Shown: positions 36,525 to 46,538 of the stretch, in pieces
How positions within the stretch are numbered: position 1 is the first letter of the stretch
How the letters are laid out: each line of letters starts with the position of its first letter
Assembly: GCF_001274535.1 (NCBI RefSeq)
Contig: NZ_CP012410.1
Span: forward strand, 2,019,126 to 2,083,125
DNA: 64,000 nucleotides
Direction: 5' to 3'
From: Leptotrichia sp. oral taxon 212
Lineage (GTDB): Bacteria; Fusobacteriota; Fusobacteriia; Fusobacteriales; Leptotrichiaceae
The notes under the pieces: model-generated
Databases searched by the model: none
What the model saw: the letters and a program-made list of their open reading frames with translations, nothing else
What the model was told of the DNA's origin: nothing
Made by a program: the position numbers and the translations under genes

Positions 36525-36556
36525 AGCTATAAAAATTATCCCTTATAGCTTTTTTA
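36525..36556 (+). terminator. Terminator-like hairpin oriented plus, with no plus-strand gene
   Basis: AGCTATAA (36525-36532) and TTATAGCT (36543-36550) followed by TTTTTT on the plus strand. No plus-strand gene ends nearby. It lies in the 36.48-37.29 kb stretch that contains only a decayed gene and AT-rich sequence. Confidence 0.35.
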
Positions 36557-36589
36557 TTCTTATTGACTTCTAATTTTTTAATCCTATAC

Positions 36590-36985
36590 ACTACAACATA
36601 TAAACAGCTGTAAATATTACTAAATCACCTTTACAACTCTTTTCATTAAGTGCATATTCCTAAGCTCAACTCCTAATCTAAATCCTATTACAGAAAATTC
36701 TTTTTTAATCCATTTGTTATGTTTTTCTTTTTAATACTTTTATGTTGTTGTTTATAAGCTAAATACTGTTTCTTTAAATGTGTCGGAATACATTGTGCTC
36801 CAGAAGAGTTTTTAATCTTTTTTGAGAATTTCCACTTCAGATAAATGCTATAATACAGTACTTAAAATTCACCTGCTTATAATTTATTAGCTTTTTTATG
36901 GAGAATGCATAGTTCTTCTCAAAAGTTCTATTGTGGTTTTCTCATATTTTTCTGCAACTTTTTTAATTTTACTAAAATCCATCAT
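36590..36985 (-). pseudogene. Decayed YgeY-like M20 hydrolase remnant
   Basis: A good ribosome site (GGAGG, about 36987) precedes an ATG and 28-29 codons (MDFSKIKKVAEKYEKTTIELLRR, then TMHSP) ending in TAA near 36897, which resembles the start of YgeY-type M20 hydrolases. Further along, in shifting frames, short segments fit the C-terminal end of the same family: ITNG then SVIGF, and YALNEKSCKGDLVIFTAVYML near 36595-36660, comparable to AHAPNEKTWKEDLV and AAVYA in the family. The middle of the gene is missing. It lies upstream of the hydantoinase operon, which matches the ygeY-ygeZ association in other bacteria. Family identification of the two ends is by memory, not by search. Confidence 0.6.
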
Positions 36986-37289
36986 ATTTCCTCCTTTTTA
37001 AAAAGAAAATTCTACCAGTATTTTAACAAAATAACATAAGATGCTTTTATTTTTAAGATACCACATTTATTTCAAATTGGCAATAGTAGAACTGAAAAAA
37101 AAATTTTGAATACCAAATTTTTTTCTTCTAAAAATTTTTATATAGAATACTAATTAAAAAAGGCATGAAATGTACTGCATCTCAAATCCCATATTGAAAA
37201 TCTGAAATACAGTACAGAGGCTATTTCACAAGTCATAGACCGGAACAGCATTTTCTGCCTTTTTATTTTACATTATTAGTGTTACAATA

Positions 37290-38423
37290 CTACATTAAGT
37301 TTTGACCAGTAATAATTTTTCCAACCCAGTTACGTAGTACATCTACGCTTGGGAACATTACAGGTGCAGCCAATGCATCACGCATCAGTCTTGATAAAGG
37401 TCCTTTGCTGTTATATGCAGCTCCTCCACCTATTCTCATTCCAAGGTTAGCTGAATCAACACAGTTCAATGAAGCTGTTACCCTTGCAGTCATTATTTTT
37501 TCAAATGCATCAGGTTCTTCGTTTGCCATAGCTTCTGTTGCGGCATTAAGAGCACTTTCCGCCACAAATGAATTATTAAACAGATGTGATATATGAAGCA
37601 GTACAGTTTCAATGTTTGCCAATGTCTTATCTCCAGGGTATTTTCTGCTTAAAGCATGAGCTTTTGCAGCTTCATATATAGTTTTTCCTAATCCTGTATA
37701 AACTGCCGCCAGTCCTGCCATAAAGAATATAACATCTATATTTACAGGATATTTTTGGTTAGCTTTTTGTCTATCTATGTAAATAGCATACTTATTGTCC
37801 AGTTTCATATTTTTCATGTGCATAGGGCATGAGTTGTTTCCTCTCATTCCCAGTCCATTCCAGTCACTTTCACTAAATTCAAGCCCCTCTGTTCCATACG
37901 GTACAAGCCAGTTTACAGGCCCTCTTTTTTCATCAGCTGGAACTGAAATCAGGTAATATGAAGCATGGTTAGCAGAAGTAATCATACTTTTTGCTCCATT
38001 CATAATACTGTAATCTTCATGATTTTCAACCTGCATCTGAGAGTTGAATACATGCACCCCTGTACCAAATTCACTTCTTGCAAGCGACATGAACTTATTA
38101 TTTTCCATTATGTCCTTTACAACCTGCCTCTTTATTTCATCACGACCAAAAGTTAATGTAAATTTTAATGCAACATTGCTCATTGTATAGCAAAGTCCTG
38201 CAGTTGCAGTTCCTTCAGCAAATGCCTGCGTTACTTGGGCATGTTCTTTTATTCCTGCCCCTTCTCCGCCAAATTCTTTTGGAACAAGAATTTTAAAGAA
38301 TCCTTCCTCTGCAATTTTGTCAAAAATTTCCTTAGGAAATTTTCCTTCCCTGTCAATTTCGTCAGCATGAGGAGCTATGTGTTTATCTGAAAATTCCTTC
38401 GCCCATCTGTAATAATCTTTCAT
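37290..38423 (-). CDS. Acyl-CoA dehydrogenase family protein
   Basis: 377 residues from the ATG at 38423, which has AGGAGG six nt upstream (a longer upstream form has none). N-terminal helical domain (AKEFSDKHIAPHADEIDREGKFP), the flavin-contacting beta segment (SLARSEFGTGVHVF), and the C-terminal helical domain with MRIGGGAAYNSKGPLSRLMRDALA. It should oxidise an acyl-CoA with FAD and pass electrons to ETF. No CoA-ligase, ETF or hydratase gene is adjacent, so the substrate is open. Flanked by AT-rich stretches and the decayed gene. Confidence 0.85.
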   Translation of the reverse strand: MKDYYRWAKEFSDKHIAPHADEIDREGKFPKEIFDKIAEEGFFKILVPKEFGGEGAGIKEHAQVTQAFAEGTATAGLCYTMSNVALKFTLTFGRDEIKRQVVKDIMENNKFMSLARSEFGTGVHVFNSQMQVENHEDYSIMNGAKSMITSANHASYYLISVPADEKRGPVNWLVPYGTEGLEFSESDWNGLGMRGNNSCPMHMKNMKLDNKYAIYIDRQKANQKYPVNIDVIFFMAGLAAVYTGLGKTIYEAAKAHALSRKYPGDKTLANIETVLLHISHLFNNSFVAESALNAATEAMANEEPDAFEKIMTARVTASLNCVDSANLGMRIGGGAAYNSKGPLSRLMRDALAAPVMFPSVDVLRNWVGKIITGQNLM

Positions 38424-38549
38424 TTTTTTCCTCCTATATTTTTTCTTAAATAATATGTATAACACTATTATTTAGCATATTTATGTAAGCCCCTACTCCC
38501 GTAATTTCTTCTTTTTTGTACATACAATTTATAATTTAGTAACTTAACT

Positions 38550-39167
38550 CTATATTTTTTGATATTCTATATTTTTCTTCTCCGGATTTAATATTAAAAT
38601 CTCATCAGAAATGTAGTTTAATACATTCATATCATGACTTATAAATATAACTGTAATATTTTTAAGAGACTTTAAAATATCTAAAATTTTCTTTTGATTT
38701 TCCACATCCAGAGCCGATGTTGGCTCGTCAAGAATAAATACTTGAGGATTTCCGGCCAGAGCTCTTGCTATTGAAAGCCTCTGCAATTCTCCCCCTGACA
38801 GTTCCGAAGGATATTTATCCATAAATCCAGGATTTATTTCAACTTTTTCAACGAGTTCCTCCAATGTATAATTACTAGAATTCAGTCTTATAATTTCAGA
38901 TATTGAAAATCCTACATTCCTCTTAGAGTCAAAAGAATTAAAAGGATTTTGAAAAACTATCTGAAATCCTTTTCTTGTATCAAGTTGTTTTCCATCCAGT
39001 AGAATTTCACCTTCATATTTTATCAATCCCAAAATTGCCTTTATAAAAGTCGTTTTTCCTGAACCTGTTGTCCCCATCAGTCCATATATTTTTTTATCTA
39101 ATTTTAAATTCACATTTTCCAGCACCGTTTTTTCATATTTTACTGTCAAATTTTTTATTTCCAGCAT
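38550..39167 (-). CDS. Peptide/nickel-type ABC transporter ATPase (second)
   Basis: 205 residues. Walker A GTTGSGKT, signature LSGGELQRL, Walker B VFILDEPTSALD, His switch ISHDMN. It lacks the C-terminal oligo_HPY extension of OppF, so it is at the short end of the family. It begins directly after the preceding ATPase gene. Partner of the next four genes. Confidence 0.88.
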   Translation of the reverse strand: MLEIKNLTVKYEKTVLENVNLKLDKKIYGLMGTTGSGKTTFIKAILGLIKYEGEILLDGKQLDTRKGFQIVFQNPFNSFDSKRNVGFSISEIIRLNSSNYTLEELVEKVEINPGFMDKYPSELSGGELQRLSIARALAGNPQVFILDEPTSALDVENQKKILDILKSLKNITVIFISHDMNVLNYISDEILILNPEKKNIEYQKI

Positions 39168-39920
39168 TTAATCTCCTAATTTAAAAAATTTCAGTAGTTT
39201 TCTGCTATATTCATCTTTTGGATTATTTATAACTTCTAAGGCTTTGCCTTTTTCAACTATTTTTCCATTTTTCATTACTATCAGTTCATCCGATACATCC
39301 TCTATCATATCTAAATCATGAGATATAAATATTATTGAAAATCTCTCTTCTTTTTTAAGTTTTTTCAGAAGTTTAATTATACTTCTCCCTGTATTAATAT
39401 CAAGGGATGTTGTAGGCTCATCAAAGATTATGATTTCAGGTTTCAGCAGAAGAGCCGTAACAATAACCATTCTCTGGAGCTCTCCACCTGACATTTCATG
39501 TGGATATTTCTTAAGATAACTTTCATTCAAAGAAACTTTTTCCAGCAGTTTCTTTATTTTTATATCATCTCTTTTAAGTTTTTTTATTCTGTAAATTCTA
39601 TCTAGCTGCTTATTTATCTTCTCCACCGGAGAAAATGTATTAAAAGGATTCTGATAAACCATTGCTATATCTGAAAGTCTTATTAATGCAGTTCCCTTTT
39701 CATTAAGTCCTAAAATTTCTTTATTCAGGAATTTTATATTTCCAGAAATTTTATATACTTTTCTATCGAGAAGTCCCATTATAGAAAGTACAGTAAGAGT
39801 TTTCCCTGACCCCGATTGTCCAATTATCCCGAGAGTTTTATTTTCATCAAGTTTAAAACTTATATTATCAACTAGAACTTTGCTGTTTACAGTTATCCTC
39901 AAATTATTTACTTCCAGCAT
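39168..39920 (-). CDS. Peptide/nickel-type ABC transporter ATPase (first)
   Basis: 250 residues. Walker A GQSGSGKT, signature MSGGELQRM, Walker B IIIFDEPTTSLD, ISHDLD. It overlaps the permease gene by 17 bases. Like its partner it lacks the oligopeptide C-terminal domain, closer to NikD/DppD-like short forms. Confidence 0.88.
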   Translation of the reverse strand: MLEVNNLRITVNSKVLVDNISFKLDENKTLGIIGQSGSGKTLTVLSIMGLLDRKVYKISGNIKFLNKEILGLNEKGTALIRLSDIAMVYQNPFNTFSPVEKINKQLDRIYRIKKLKRDDIKIKKLLEKVSLNESYLKKYPHEMSGGELQRMVIVTALLLKPEIIIFDEPTTSLDINTGRSIIKLLKKLKKEERFSIIFISHDLDMIEDVSDELIVMKNGKIVEKGKALEVINNPKDEYSRKLLKFFKLGD

Positions 39921-40707
39921 CTTTAAGTCCCTCCCCTATGAGATTTATTGAGAAAACAAGAAGTAAAACTGCTATTCCGGCCGGCATCCATAACCACCAC
40001 TTCTTCTGTATATTTAAAATATTCAATGTTACAGAAAGCATTGAGCCCCAGCTGGCCTGTGGTTCCTGAACTCCCATACCCAGAAAGGATAGAGAAGATT
40101 CCATAAGTATAGCCTGTGCAACCGAAGTCGTAAAAATTACAAAAATTGTATTTTTCAAATTAGGAATTATGTGATTTATCAGTATTCTTACTGTTTTTTC
40201 ATTGTTTATCTTTAATATCTGAATAAACTCCTTATCTTTCAGTGTCTTTATTTCAGTTCTTATTAGCCTTGTAGGAACTGAAAATGTAAAAAACACTATG
40301 ATTATTATCAAATTTTTAATGGAAGGACCAACGAATGCAGCAACTGAAATCGCAAGTATGTAAAATGGAAAACACATAAATATATCGCATATTCTCATTA
40401 TTAAGGAATCCAGTTTTTCAAAAAAAGCAGAAATAAATCCCAGAAATAATGAAATTATTATTTTTACTGCTGTTGCCAAGATTCCTACTGTCAATGATAT
40501 CTTACCTCCTGACATCAGCCTTGCAAGTATATCCCTTCCAGTTGCATCTGTTCCCATTACCGATTTTATATCTGGACGGGATTCAATTTTCATCAAATCA
40601 GTAGTATTAGGATTTACTCTATAAATAAGAGGGCCAATAAAAATAAATAGGACTATCATTAAAAAAATTATACTTCCAGATATTAATTTATAATTCTTCT
40701 TTTTCAT
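39904..40707 (-). CDS. Peptide/nickel-type ABC permease (DppC/NikC type)
   Basis: 267 residues, about six membrane helices, and the typical sequence FGTDATGRDILARLMSGG-like segment here as MGTDATGRDILARLMSGGK, plus the ending ESSLSFLGMGVQEPQASWG. It forms the channel with the other permease. Confidence 0.9.
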   Translation of the reverse strand: MKKKNYKLISGSIIFLMIVLFIFIGPLIYRVNPNTTDLMKIESRPDIKSVMGTDATGRDILARLMSGGKISLTVGILATAVKIIISLFLGFISAFFEKLDSLIMRICDIFMCFPFYILAISVAAFVGPSIKNLIIIIVFFTFSVPTRLIRTEIKTLKDKEFIQILKINNEKTVRILINHIIPNLKNTIFVIFTTSVAQAILMESSLSFLGMGVQEPQASWGSMLSVTLNILNIQKKWWLWMPAGIAVLLLVFSINLIGEGLKDAGSK

Positions 40708-40708
40708 C

Positions 40709-41662
40709 CTATACCCCTATCCTTTTATCCAAATAATAATTTAAAAGATCGGATAAAAAATTAGAAGTCAGGACTGTAAATGCAATTATTATTATAATTC
40801 CCATAATTAAAGGATAATCTCTGTAGGACACTGCATCATAGTTCAACTTCCCTAATCCTGGCCATACAAATACTGTTTCTGTTATTAAAGCTCCTGCAAT
40901 AAGATTAGGTATCTCCATGAAAATCATTGTAAAAATCTGGGGGAGTATATTTCTGAATCCTATTATTTTATAGGCTTCGTATCTTGTCATTCCAAATCCC
41001 TGATAAGTTCTTATATACTCAGCATTTTTTACTGACAGCATGTATTCTCTTATATACCTTACAAAATATGAAAACTGAATAAATGTCAGAACTATAACAG
41101 GTAGAACTGCATGATGAATTTTTGTAAAAACAGTATTAATTGTAACAGTTTCTGAAAGAACTCCCGTTCCTGAAACAGGAAACAGAGGAAAATCAAATGC
41201 CAGCCATTTTATAAGTAATATTGCAAAGAGAAATGTAGGCATTGAAATTCCAATACTGCTAAAAATATCAACTATTCTGTTTAAAAGTCCATCATAATAT
41301 GCAATATATCTTCCTATTACTATTGAAACATAGAGTCCTATTATTAGGGATGGTAGAGTCAGAAAAAGGGTATTAGGAATTTTTTCCATAATTAACGACA
41401 TTACAGACTGACCATATTTCATGGAATATCCTAAATCAAATCTTAAAATGGAAGAAAACCATTTTAAAAATTTTATAGGAAGCATGTCATAATAACCCTT
41501 TTTCTGCAGCATTATTTCAATCTGCTCCGGAGTCATTCCTGGTTTCATTGAATCAATGTAAGGATTTCCAGGTGCTATCTGAAGTAATGCAAATACAAAA
41601 ATACAGATTCCTAGTAATATTATTATAGATGTTATTATTCTTTTAGTTATGTATTTTTTCAT
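40709..41662 (-). CDS. Peptide/nickel-type ABC permease (DppB/NikB type)
   Basis: 317 residues, six membrane helices. Family marks: YITKRIITSIIILLGI at the start, LGYSMKYGQSV, and ALITETVFVWPGLGKL with YRDYPLI near the end. Separated from the next permease by one base. The gene is downstream of the binding protein. Confidence 0.9.
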   Translation of the reverse strand: MKKYITKRIITSIIILLGICIFVFALLQIAPGNPYIDSMKPGMTPEQIEIMLQKKGYYDMLPIKFLKWFSSILRFDLGYSMKYGQSVMSLIMEKIPNTLFLTLPSLIIGLYVSIVIGRYIAYYDGLLNRIVDIFSSIGISMPTFLFAILLIKWLAFDFPLFPVSGTGVLSETVTINTVFTKIHHAVLPVIVLTFIQFSYFVRYIREYMLSVKNAEYIRTYQGFGMTRYEAYKIIGFRNILPQIFTMIFMEIPNLIAGALITETVFVWPGLGKLNYDAVSYRDYPLIMGIIIIIAFTVLTSNFLSDLLNYYLDKRIGV

Positions 41663-41696
41663 TTTTCTTCTTCCATGTCCTTAAAGTTTAAAAATT

Positions 41697-43367
41697 TTAT
41701 TTACTAAATTCCCATTTTTCAACATTATAGAAACCTGCAAATGTGTTAGATGTATAATTTTTTAAATTTTTATTATACGCTTTAACTATGTCTGAAGCAT
41801 ACAATGGTATCCATGGTAATTCCTTATTTAAAAGTTTACCGAAGTCATTTAAGATTTTTGCTCTTTCTTCAAGAACTGTCGCTTTTCTGTTTAAATCCAT
41901 CAGATTATCAGCTTCTTTAGATTTAAATCCTGCAATATTCCATCCAAAAACTCCTTTTTCATCTGAAGCTTGTGTAGAATACCAGTTTGGTGTAGGGTCC
42001 GGATCTGCTTCAAGAGTATTTCCCATCAGATACATTTCAAATTCATGATCTCCTACTACTTTCTGCATTACTGCCTTAAATTCCATTGCTTCTATTTTTA
42101 CTTTAATTCCTATTTTACTTAAATTATCTTGAATTATAGTTCCTGTTTTTTCTCTTACTGTATCTCCTGTAGGAACAGTAAGTGTTAGTTCAAGATCTTT
42201 TCCGCCTTTGTCTACTATTCCATTTCCGTTTGTATCTTCATATCCTGCTTCTTTTAGAAGAGCTCTTGCTTTTTCTACGTCAAATTTATATTCAACAAGA
42301 CCTTCCTTAGGGTATGACCATAGCGAAGGAACCATAGGTGTATTTATTACTACTCCATTTCCTTCAAGCAATCCATTTACAAGAGCTTCCCTATCTATTC
42401 CATAAGCAATTGCCGTTCTTAATTTTACATCCTGTAAAGTTTTATTTCTTAAGTTGAATCCCATATACTGTATTTTTGAGTTTGGATATTTTAATACTTC
42501 TATTCCTTTTTCATTTAAAGTTTTCGCATCATCTGCTTTTATATTTGAAAGTTCTGCTAAATCAATACTTCCATTTATAAGTTCAGCACTTGAAGTTTCT
42601 TCATTTACAACCTTAAATACAAAATTCTTTATTTTTGGAGCTCCGTTATGATATTCTTCATTGGCAACTAATTTTGTAAATTCTCCAACTTTAAATGAAT
42701 CAAATTTATAAGGCCCTGAACCTACAGGTTTAGCAATAGCTTCATTATTTTCTCCCCATTTATCAATATCAATTTTCCCCCATATATGAGCAGGTAAAAT
42801 CCCTAGAGTTCCTATATTGATTAATGCAGGTGAATAAGGAGTATCAAAATTTATTTCTATTGTATTGTCATCAGGACATACTACTCCTTTCAATTCAGTA
42901 ACTTTTCCTTCGTGAAATTCCTTGAATCCTGTTATAGACTGTACATAACTTACTAAATCACCTTCATATTTAGGGTTAGCCAGAGATTCCAGAGTGAACT
43001 TCACATCTTTTGAAGTTACAGGATTTCCATCATGGAATTTAATTCCTGGCTTTAACTTAAAAACTAATTTTTTCCCTTCATTTGTAATCTCATATTTTTC
43101 AGCCATTGAAGATTCAAGTTCAATTTTTGAATTTAATTTCAAAAGAGAATCATATACTAGAATATTTACATATCCATCATACTGTGTATTTGAAACTAAC
43201 GGATTAAACTTCCCTTCAGGTGAAACTGAAATTCCATAGTTTAAAGTATCTTTAACCTTTTCACTTTTTTCAGCCGGTGCTGTTGCATCGTTTGACTGTT
43301 TTGAACAGTTTAGTAAAAATAAACATAAAACAATTTGAAGCAATATAAACAATATTTTTCTTTTCAT
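41697..43367 (-). CDS. Peptide/nickel-type substrate-binding lipoprotein
   Basis: 556 residues, signal peptide with LLNC lipobox, then the solute-binding family 5 pattern (LNYGISVSPEGKFNPLVSN, LKPGIKFHDGNPVTSKDVKFT, KPVGSGPYKFDSF, RTAIAYGIDREALV). It also contains an EF-hand-like DTNGNGIVDKGG stretch near residue 390. Ligand is a peptide, nickel chelate or sugar; not decidable here. First gene of the five-gene operon. Confidence 0.9.
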   Translation of the reverse strand: MKRKILFILLQIVLCLFLLNCSKQSNDATAPAEKSEKVKDTLNYGISVSPEGKFNPLVSNTQYDGYVNILVYDSLLKLNSKIELESSMAEKYEITNEGKKLVFKLKPGIKFHDGNPVTSKDVKFTLESLANPKYEGDLVSYVQSITGFKEFHEGKVTELKGVVCPDDNTIEINFDTPYSPALINIGTLGILPAHIWGKIDIDKWGENNEAIAKPVGSGPYKFDSFKVGEFTKLVANEEYHNGAPKIKNFVFKVVNEETSSAELINGSIDLAELSNIKADDAKTLNEKGIEVLKYPNSKIQYMGFNLRNKTLQDVKLRTAIAYGIDREALVNGLLEGNGVVINTPMVPSLWSYPKEGLVEYKFDVEKARALLKEAGYEDTNGNGIVDKGGKDLELTLTVPTGDTVREKTGTIIQDNLSKIGIKVKIEAMEFKAVMQKVVGDHEFEMYLMGNTLEADPDPTPNWYSTQASDEKGVFGWNIAGFKSKEADNLMDLNRKATVLEERAKILNDFGKLLNKELPWIPLYASDIVKAYNKNLKNYTSNTFAGFYNVEKWEFSK

Positions 43368-43427
43368 AAATCACAGGAGCACACTTTCCCCAATAAGAGC
43401 AGTCCCTTCTCCTCTCTAATTTTTTTT

Positions 43428-44357
43428 TTACTTATTTTCTGAAAGCATAAACATAATATGTCTTATCACAACATATATTATTATTACAGTTGCAACTATT
43501 TCTGCTACACTTACTAATTTAGCCAGTATTGCTACATTTACTCCTGATTCCTTAAGGAATTTTGTTGCCAGTTTTAATCCCAGAGCACTTATTGCAGTAG
43601 GGAATGTAAATGCTGAATAACTTGGATAAAACGGTAATTTTAACAATTTAGGTAATGAAACTAAAACCATTACGTATAATAAAATTGTTAAAAATAATAA
43701 GAAATAAACTATTGCAAGATTTTTTTCAGGGAAAGTCTTAGCCATATATCCTGCAAGTAACAGTGCCGCAGGTGCAGCGAATACTGCAAATGTAGGTTGT
43801 GCAGGCTCTGGAATATTTTTAACCTTTACCACTCTGTAAAAAACAAATGGCAGTAAAATCATATAAGTCACAAATCCAAACCAGAAAGACGCCTGACCTA
43901 TTTGAGGCATTTTATAAGCTGGTGCTGTTACTGTAGCCGTTACTATTCCAACATATACGATAAACCATGTAGTAAATACAGTTGTTATATTTTTCTTTAC
44001 TGCAAATTTCAATGTAAACCATATAATGAGCAATACATGAATTGCAATTCCTACATACCATGCAATATTAGCCACCGGCTTAAATGGTGATTTAGGCGTA
44101 ATGTATGCCGACAAAACAATTATTGCCATTGAAAATGTTGCAAAACTTCCTGAAATAACAGGATTTTCCATAGCCTTTTTAAATCCTTCAATATTCGAAA
44201 GAATTTTAACTGTCAGGATTACCATCATTATAAATGCTATCCATCCTGATACCGCCTTGTAACCTGCCCCATAATTGTTCAGTAAGTTTCCTAAAGTTGC
44301 TATACCCAACGCTAATCCTGATATAGGAAGAGGGTATTTTCCCAAAAATTTCTTCAT
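43428..44357 (-). CDS. TDT-family (TehA/SLAC1-like) transporter
   Basis: 309 residues with about ten hydrophobic helices (LGIATLGNLLNNYG, AWYVGIAIHVLLIIWFTLK, MPQIGQASFWFGFVTYMI). The family carries tellurite, C4-dicarboxylates, sulfite or anions. It lies 119 bp after the DCC-reductase activase gene on the same strand, so it may belong to that group. The transported ion is unknown. Confidence 0.8.
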   Translation of the reverse strand: MKKFLGKYPLPISGLALGIATLGNLLNNYGAGYKAVSGWIAFIMMVILTVKILSNIEGFKKAMENPVISGSFATFSMAIIVLSAYITPKSPFKPVANIAWYVGIAIHVLLIIWFTLKFAVKKNITTVFTTWFIVYVGIVTATVTAPAYKMPQIGQASFWFGFVTYMILLPFVFYRVVKVKNIPEPAQPTFAVFAAPAALLLAGYMAKTFPEKNLAIVYFLLFLTILLYVMVLVSLPKLLKLPFYPSYSAFTFPTAISALGLKLATKFLKESGVNVAILAKLVSVAEIVATVIIIYVVIRHIMFMLSENK

Positions 44358-44476
44358 CTGTTCTCTCCATTCTTAATTTGATTTTTTAAATAATATATGC
44401 AAATTTATTATTTAACCATATTTAGATAATTTATTTGTCCAGTTTTAAAAACTGTCTTACTATTTTATTTTCAGCT

Positions 44477-45259
44477 TTAAGGCTCCAGAATGATTTTCTG
44501 TTTTGAAAGTCCTGTCAGTGCCGCTCCTATTGCTCCTGCATATCTTGACAGTACGTGAGTTTTTATATCCCTGTTCAGTTTCTTTGTCAGAACTTCTATA
44601 AAATAAGGCATTCCACTAAGCCCACCTGTAAGAAACACTTCATTCCCTACACCATGTCTTTTACAGAGATTTGCCACCCTTTCAGCAACTGAAGATATTA
44701 CTCCTGAAGCTATATCCTCCCTTTTTTCGCCTGCACCAATATGGCTTATAACTTCAGATTCAGCAAATACTGTGCACATCGAACTTATAGAAAGCGGATT
44801 CCCTTTCTTGGCAATGTCATACAGCTCTTCAAAAGTTGCTCCAAGCCTGTTTGCCATAATTTCTATGAATTTCCCTGTTCCTGCGGCACATTTATCATTC
44901 ATCAGAAAATCCCTGACCTGACCATCTTCCAGAGTGATTATTTTTGTATCCTGTCCACCTACATCTATAACTGTGCAGTCTCTTTCAAACAGGGCGTAAG
45001 CACCTCTTCCATGGCAAGTTATCTCTGTAACAACTTTATCAGCATAGTCTACACATATTCTACCGTATCCGGTTGCTACGCATCTCATATTTTCAGTAAA
45101 TGATTTTTCCTTAAGCCTTCTATATATTTCATTTGCAGTTTCCTTGCTGTTCCATCCTGTCGGAAAATTAAAATAATAGACAAGCGACTTTCCATCAATG
45201 ACTGCAACTTTTGACCCTGTAGAACCTATATCGATGCCAACATAGTAATCATAATCCAT
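44477..45259 (-). CDS. ATP-dependent activase of a double-cubane-cluster reductase (HgdC/YjiL type)
   Basis: 260 residues of the ASKHA fold. Phosphate loop GIDIGSTGSKVAV (8-20), cluster cysteines C124 (NDKCAAGTG) and C162 (SSMCTVFAESE), adenosine motif GGLSGM near 220. The dimer holds one [4Fe-4S] cluster and passes low-potential electrons using ATP. The partner is the reductase encoded 27 bases upstream in transcription order. Confidence 0.9.
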   Translation of the reverse strand: MDYDYYVGIDIGSTGSKVAVIDGKSLVYYFNFPTGWNSKETANEIYRRLKEKSFTENMRCVATGYGRICVDYADKVVTEITCHGRGAYALFERDCTVIDVGGQDTKIITLEDGQVRDFLMNDKCAAGTGKFIEIMANRLGATFEELYDIAKKGNPLSISSMCTVFAESEVISHIGAGEKREDIASGVISSVAERVANLCKRHGVGNEVFLTGGLSGMPYFIEVLTKKLNRDIKTHVLSRYAGAIGAALTGLSKQKIILEP

Positions 45260-45286
45260 CTTAATGTTCTCCTGTTATATATTTCA

Positions 45287-46435
45287 TTATTTATCTATAG
45301 TTTCAAGGAATGCTTCAAGTCTTGTAGTAATCTGACCCATATCAGCCATTGAGTAATCTGTTTCTATGTTAATATAGGGCTTTCCTTTTTCAGTTACAGC
45401 CTTTTTTACATTATGGGCTTCAATTGCAAATGTATGGCACGCCTGTAATATAATTTCCAGTACTCCGTCAACTTCATATTCATCTATCATATCTCTTATA
45501 TAGTCCAGTCTTTTAGTATTCGGACTCATTACAGAACAATTTATGTTAAGATATTTTTCTGCCAGTGCTCTATATACAGGTAAATCTGTCTTTACTTTGT
45601 CTATCTTTTCCCTTGTGGCATTACATGTATCAAATACCACTGCATCTGCTCCAAGTTCTTCTATTACCTTTATCGTTTTATCCCTTACTCCTCCATTAGG
45701 ACATCCTGTAACAAGTATTCTAGGTTTTCTTGAAGGCTTTCCTTTATAATTTTCTTCCCAGTCCTTAAGCACTTCTTCCGTTCTTTTTTCGATTAAGGCA
45801 ATTCTTTCTTCCATGTTTGGCATAAAGCTCAATGCATCCAGTTTTGTACTCAGTTCATAACCTGATACCGGAGAAGGATTTAATCTTCCTAGTTCAAGAA
45901 ATTTAAGTACTGCTTCCCTTTCCTTATTTTTTAGTTCGATAGCCTTTTTTATGTCTTCTTCTGTTATTTTAACATCATAGAAAACTTCCAGTTTTTCCTT
46001 AAATCTTTTCATTTCATATTCCCATGAATTTAAAGCCGCCTCATCTCTTGCCGACGGAAGCTGCATTACATAGGTATCTTTAATATCATTCATCAGTTCA
46101 AACATTTTTCTTTTTCCGTCACAAGTTGTTTCACCTACTATAAAATCTGAAAAATAGAAATAAGGACATGTATCCATAAGTGCAAATCCATAACTTGCCT
46201 TTATAAGCGGACATAGGTTTCTTGGAAGATGAGTTTCCGCCGCACTTATCGGTTCCTCACTTGTTGCACAGAGAGATACAGGGGCAGCTCCTGCCGCCAT
46301 AATCAGTTCCGTAGGTACAAATGTGCAGTAAGTTCCTACTATTTTTCCACCCTTTTCTTTCAATTCCTTCATTTTAAGGAATCCTGCCTGTCTTGCTTCA
46401 GAATAGCTTTCAAAATTTTCAGGTAATCTTAACAT
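45287..46435 (-). CDS. Double-cubane-cluster anaerobic reductase (YjiM/HgdB family)
   Basis: 382 residues of the 2-hydroxyacyl-CoA dehydratase family, single-subunit type. Conserved cysteines occur in NLCPLIKASYG, GETTCDGKRKM, GCPNGG and LQACHTF. Related double-cubane proteins bind an [Fe8S9] cluster and reduce small molecules with an ATP-driven activase; the natural substrate is not known. RBS AAGGAGG. It follows the sel genes on the same strand, suggesting but not proving a link with selenium metabolism. Confidence 0.88.
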   Translation of the reverse strand: MLRLPENFESYSEARQAGFLKMKELKEKGGKIVGTYCTFVPTELIMAAGAAPVSLCATSEEPISAAETHLPRNLCPLIKASYGFALMDTCPYFYFSDFIVGETTCDGKRKMFELMNDIKDTYVMQLPSARDEAALNSWEYEMKRFKEKLEVFYDVKITEEDIKKAIELKNKEREAVLKFLELGRLNPSPVSGYELSTKLDALSFMPNMEERIALIEKRTEEVLKDWEENYKGKPSRKPRILVTGCPNGGVRDKTIKVIEELGADAVVFDTCNATREKIDKVKTDLPVYRALAEKYLNINCSVMSPNTKRLDYIRDMIDEYEVDGVLEIILQACHTFAIEAHNVKKAVTEKGKPYINIETDYSMADMGQITTRLEAFLETIDK

Positions 46436-46538
46436 TTGATTTTCCTCCTTTGGTATTACTTTAGATTTATTTTAAAATTTCCACATTTTAAATAAAGTAA
46501 TTGCTACTATTTTCACGAATATTAGGAGTTGTTTCCAG

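Noticed and set aside
45287-46435. Double-cubane reductase as a further selenoprotein
   Set aside because: The frame has no internal UGA and the conserved positions are Cys.
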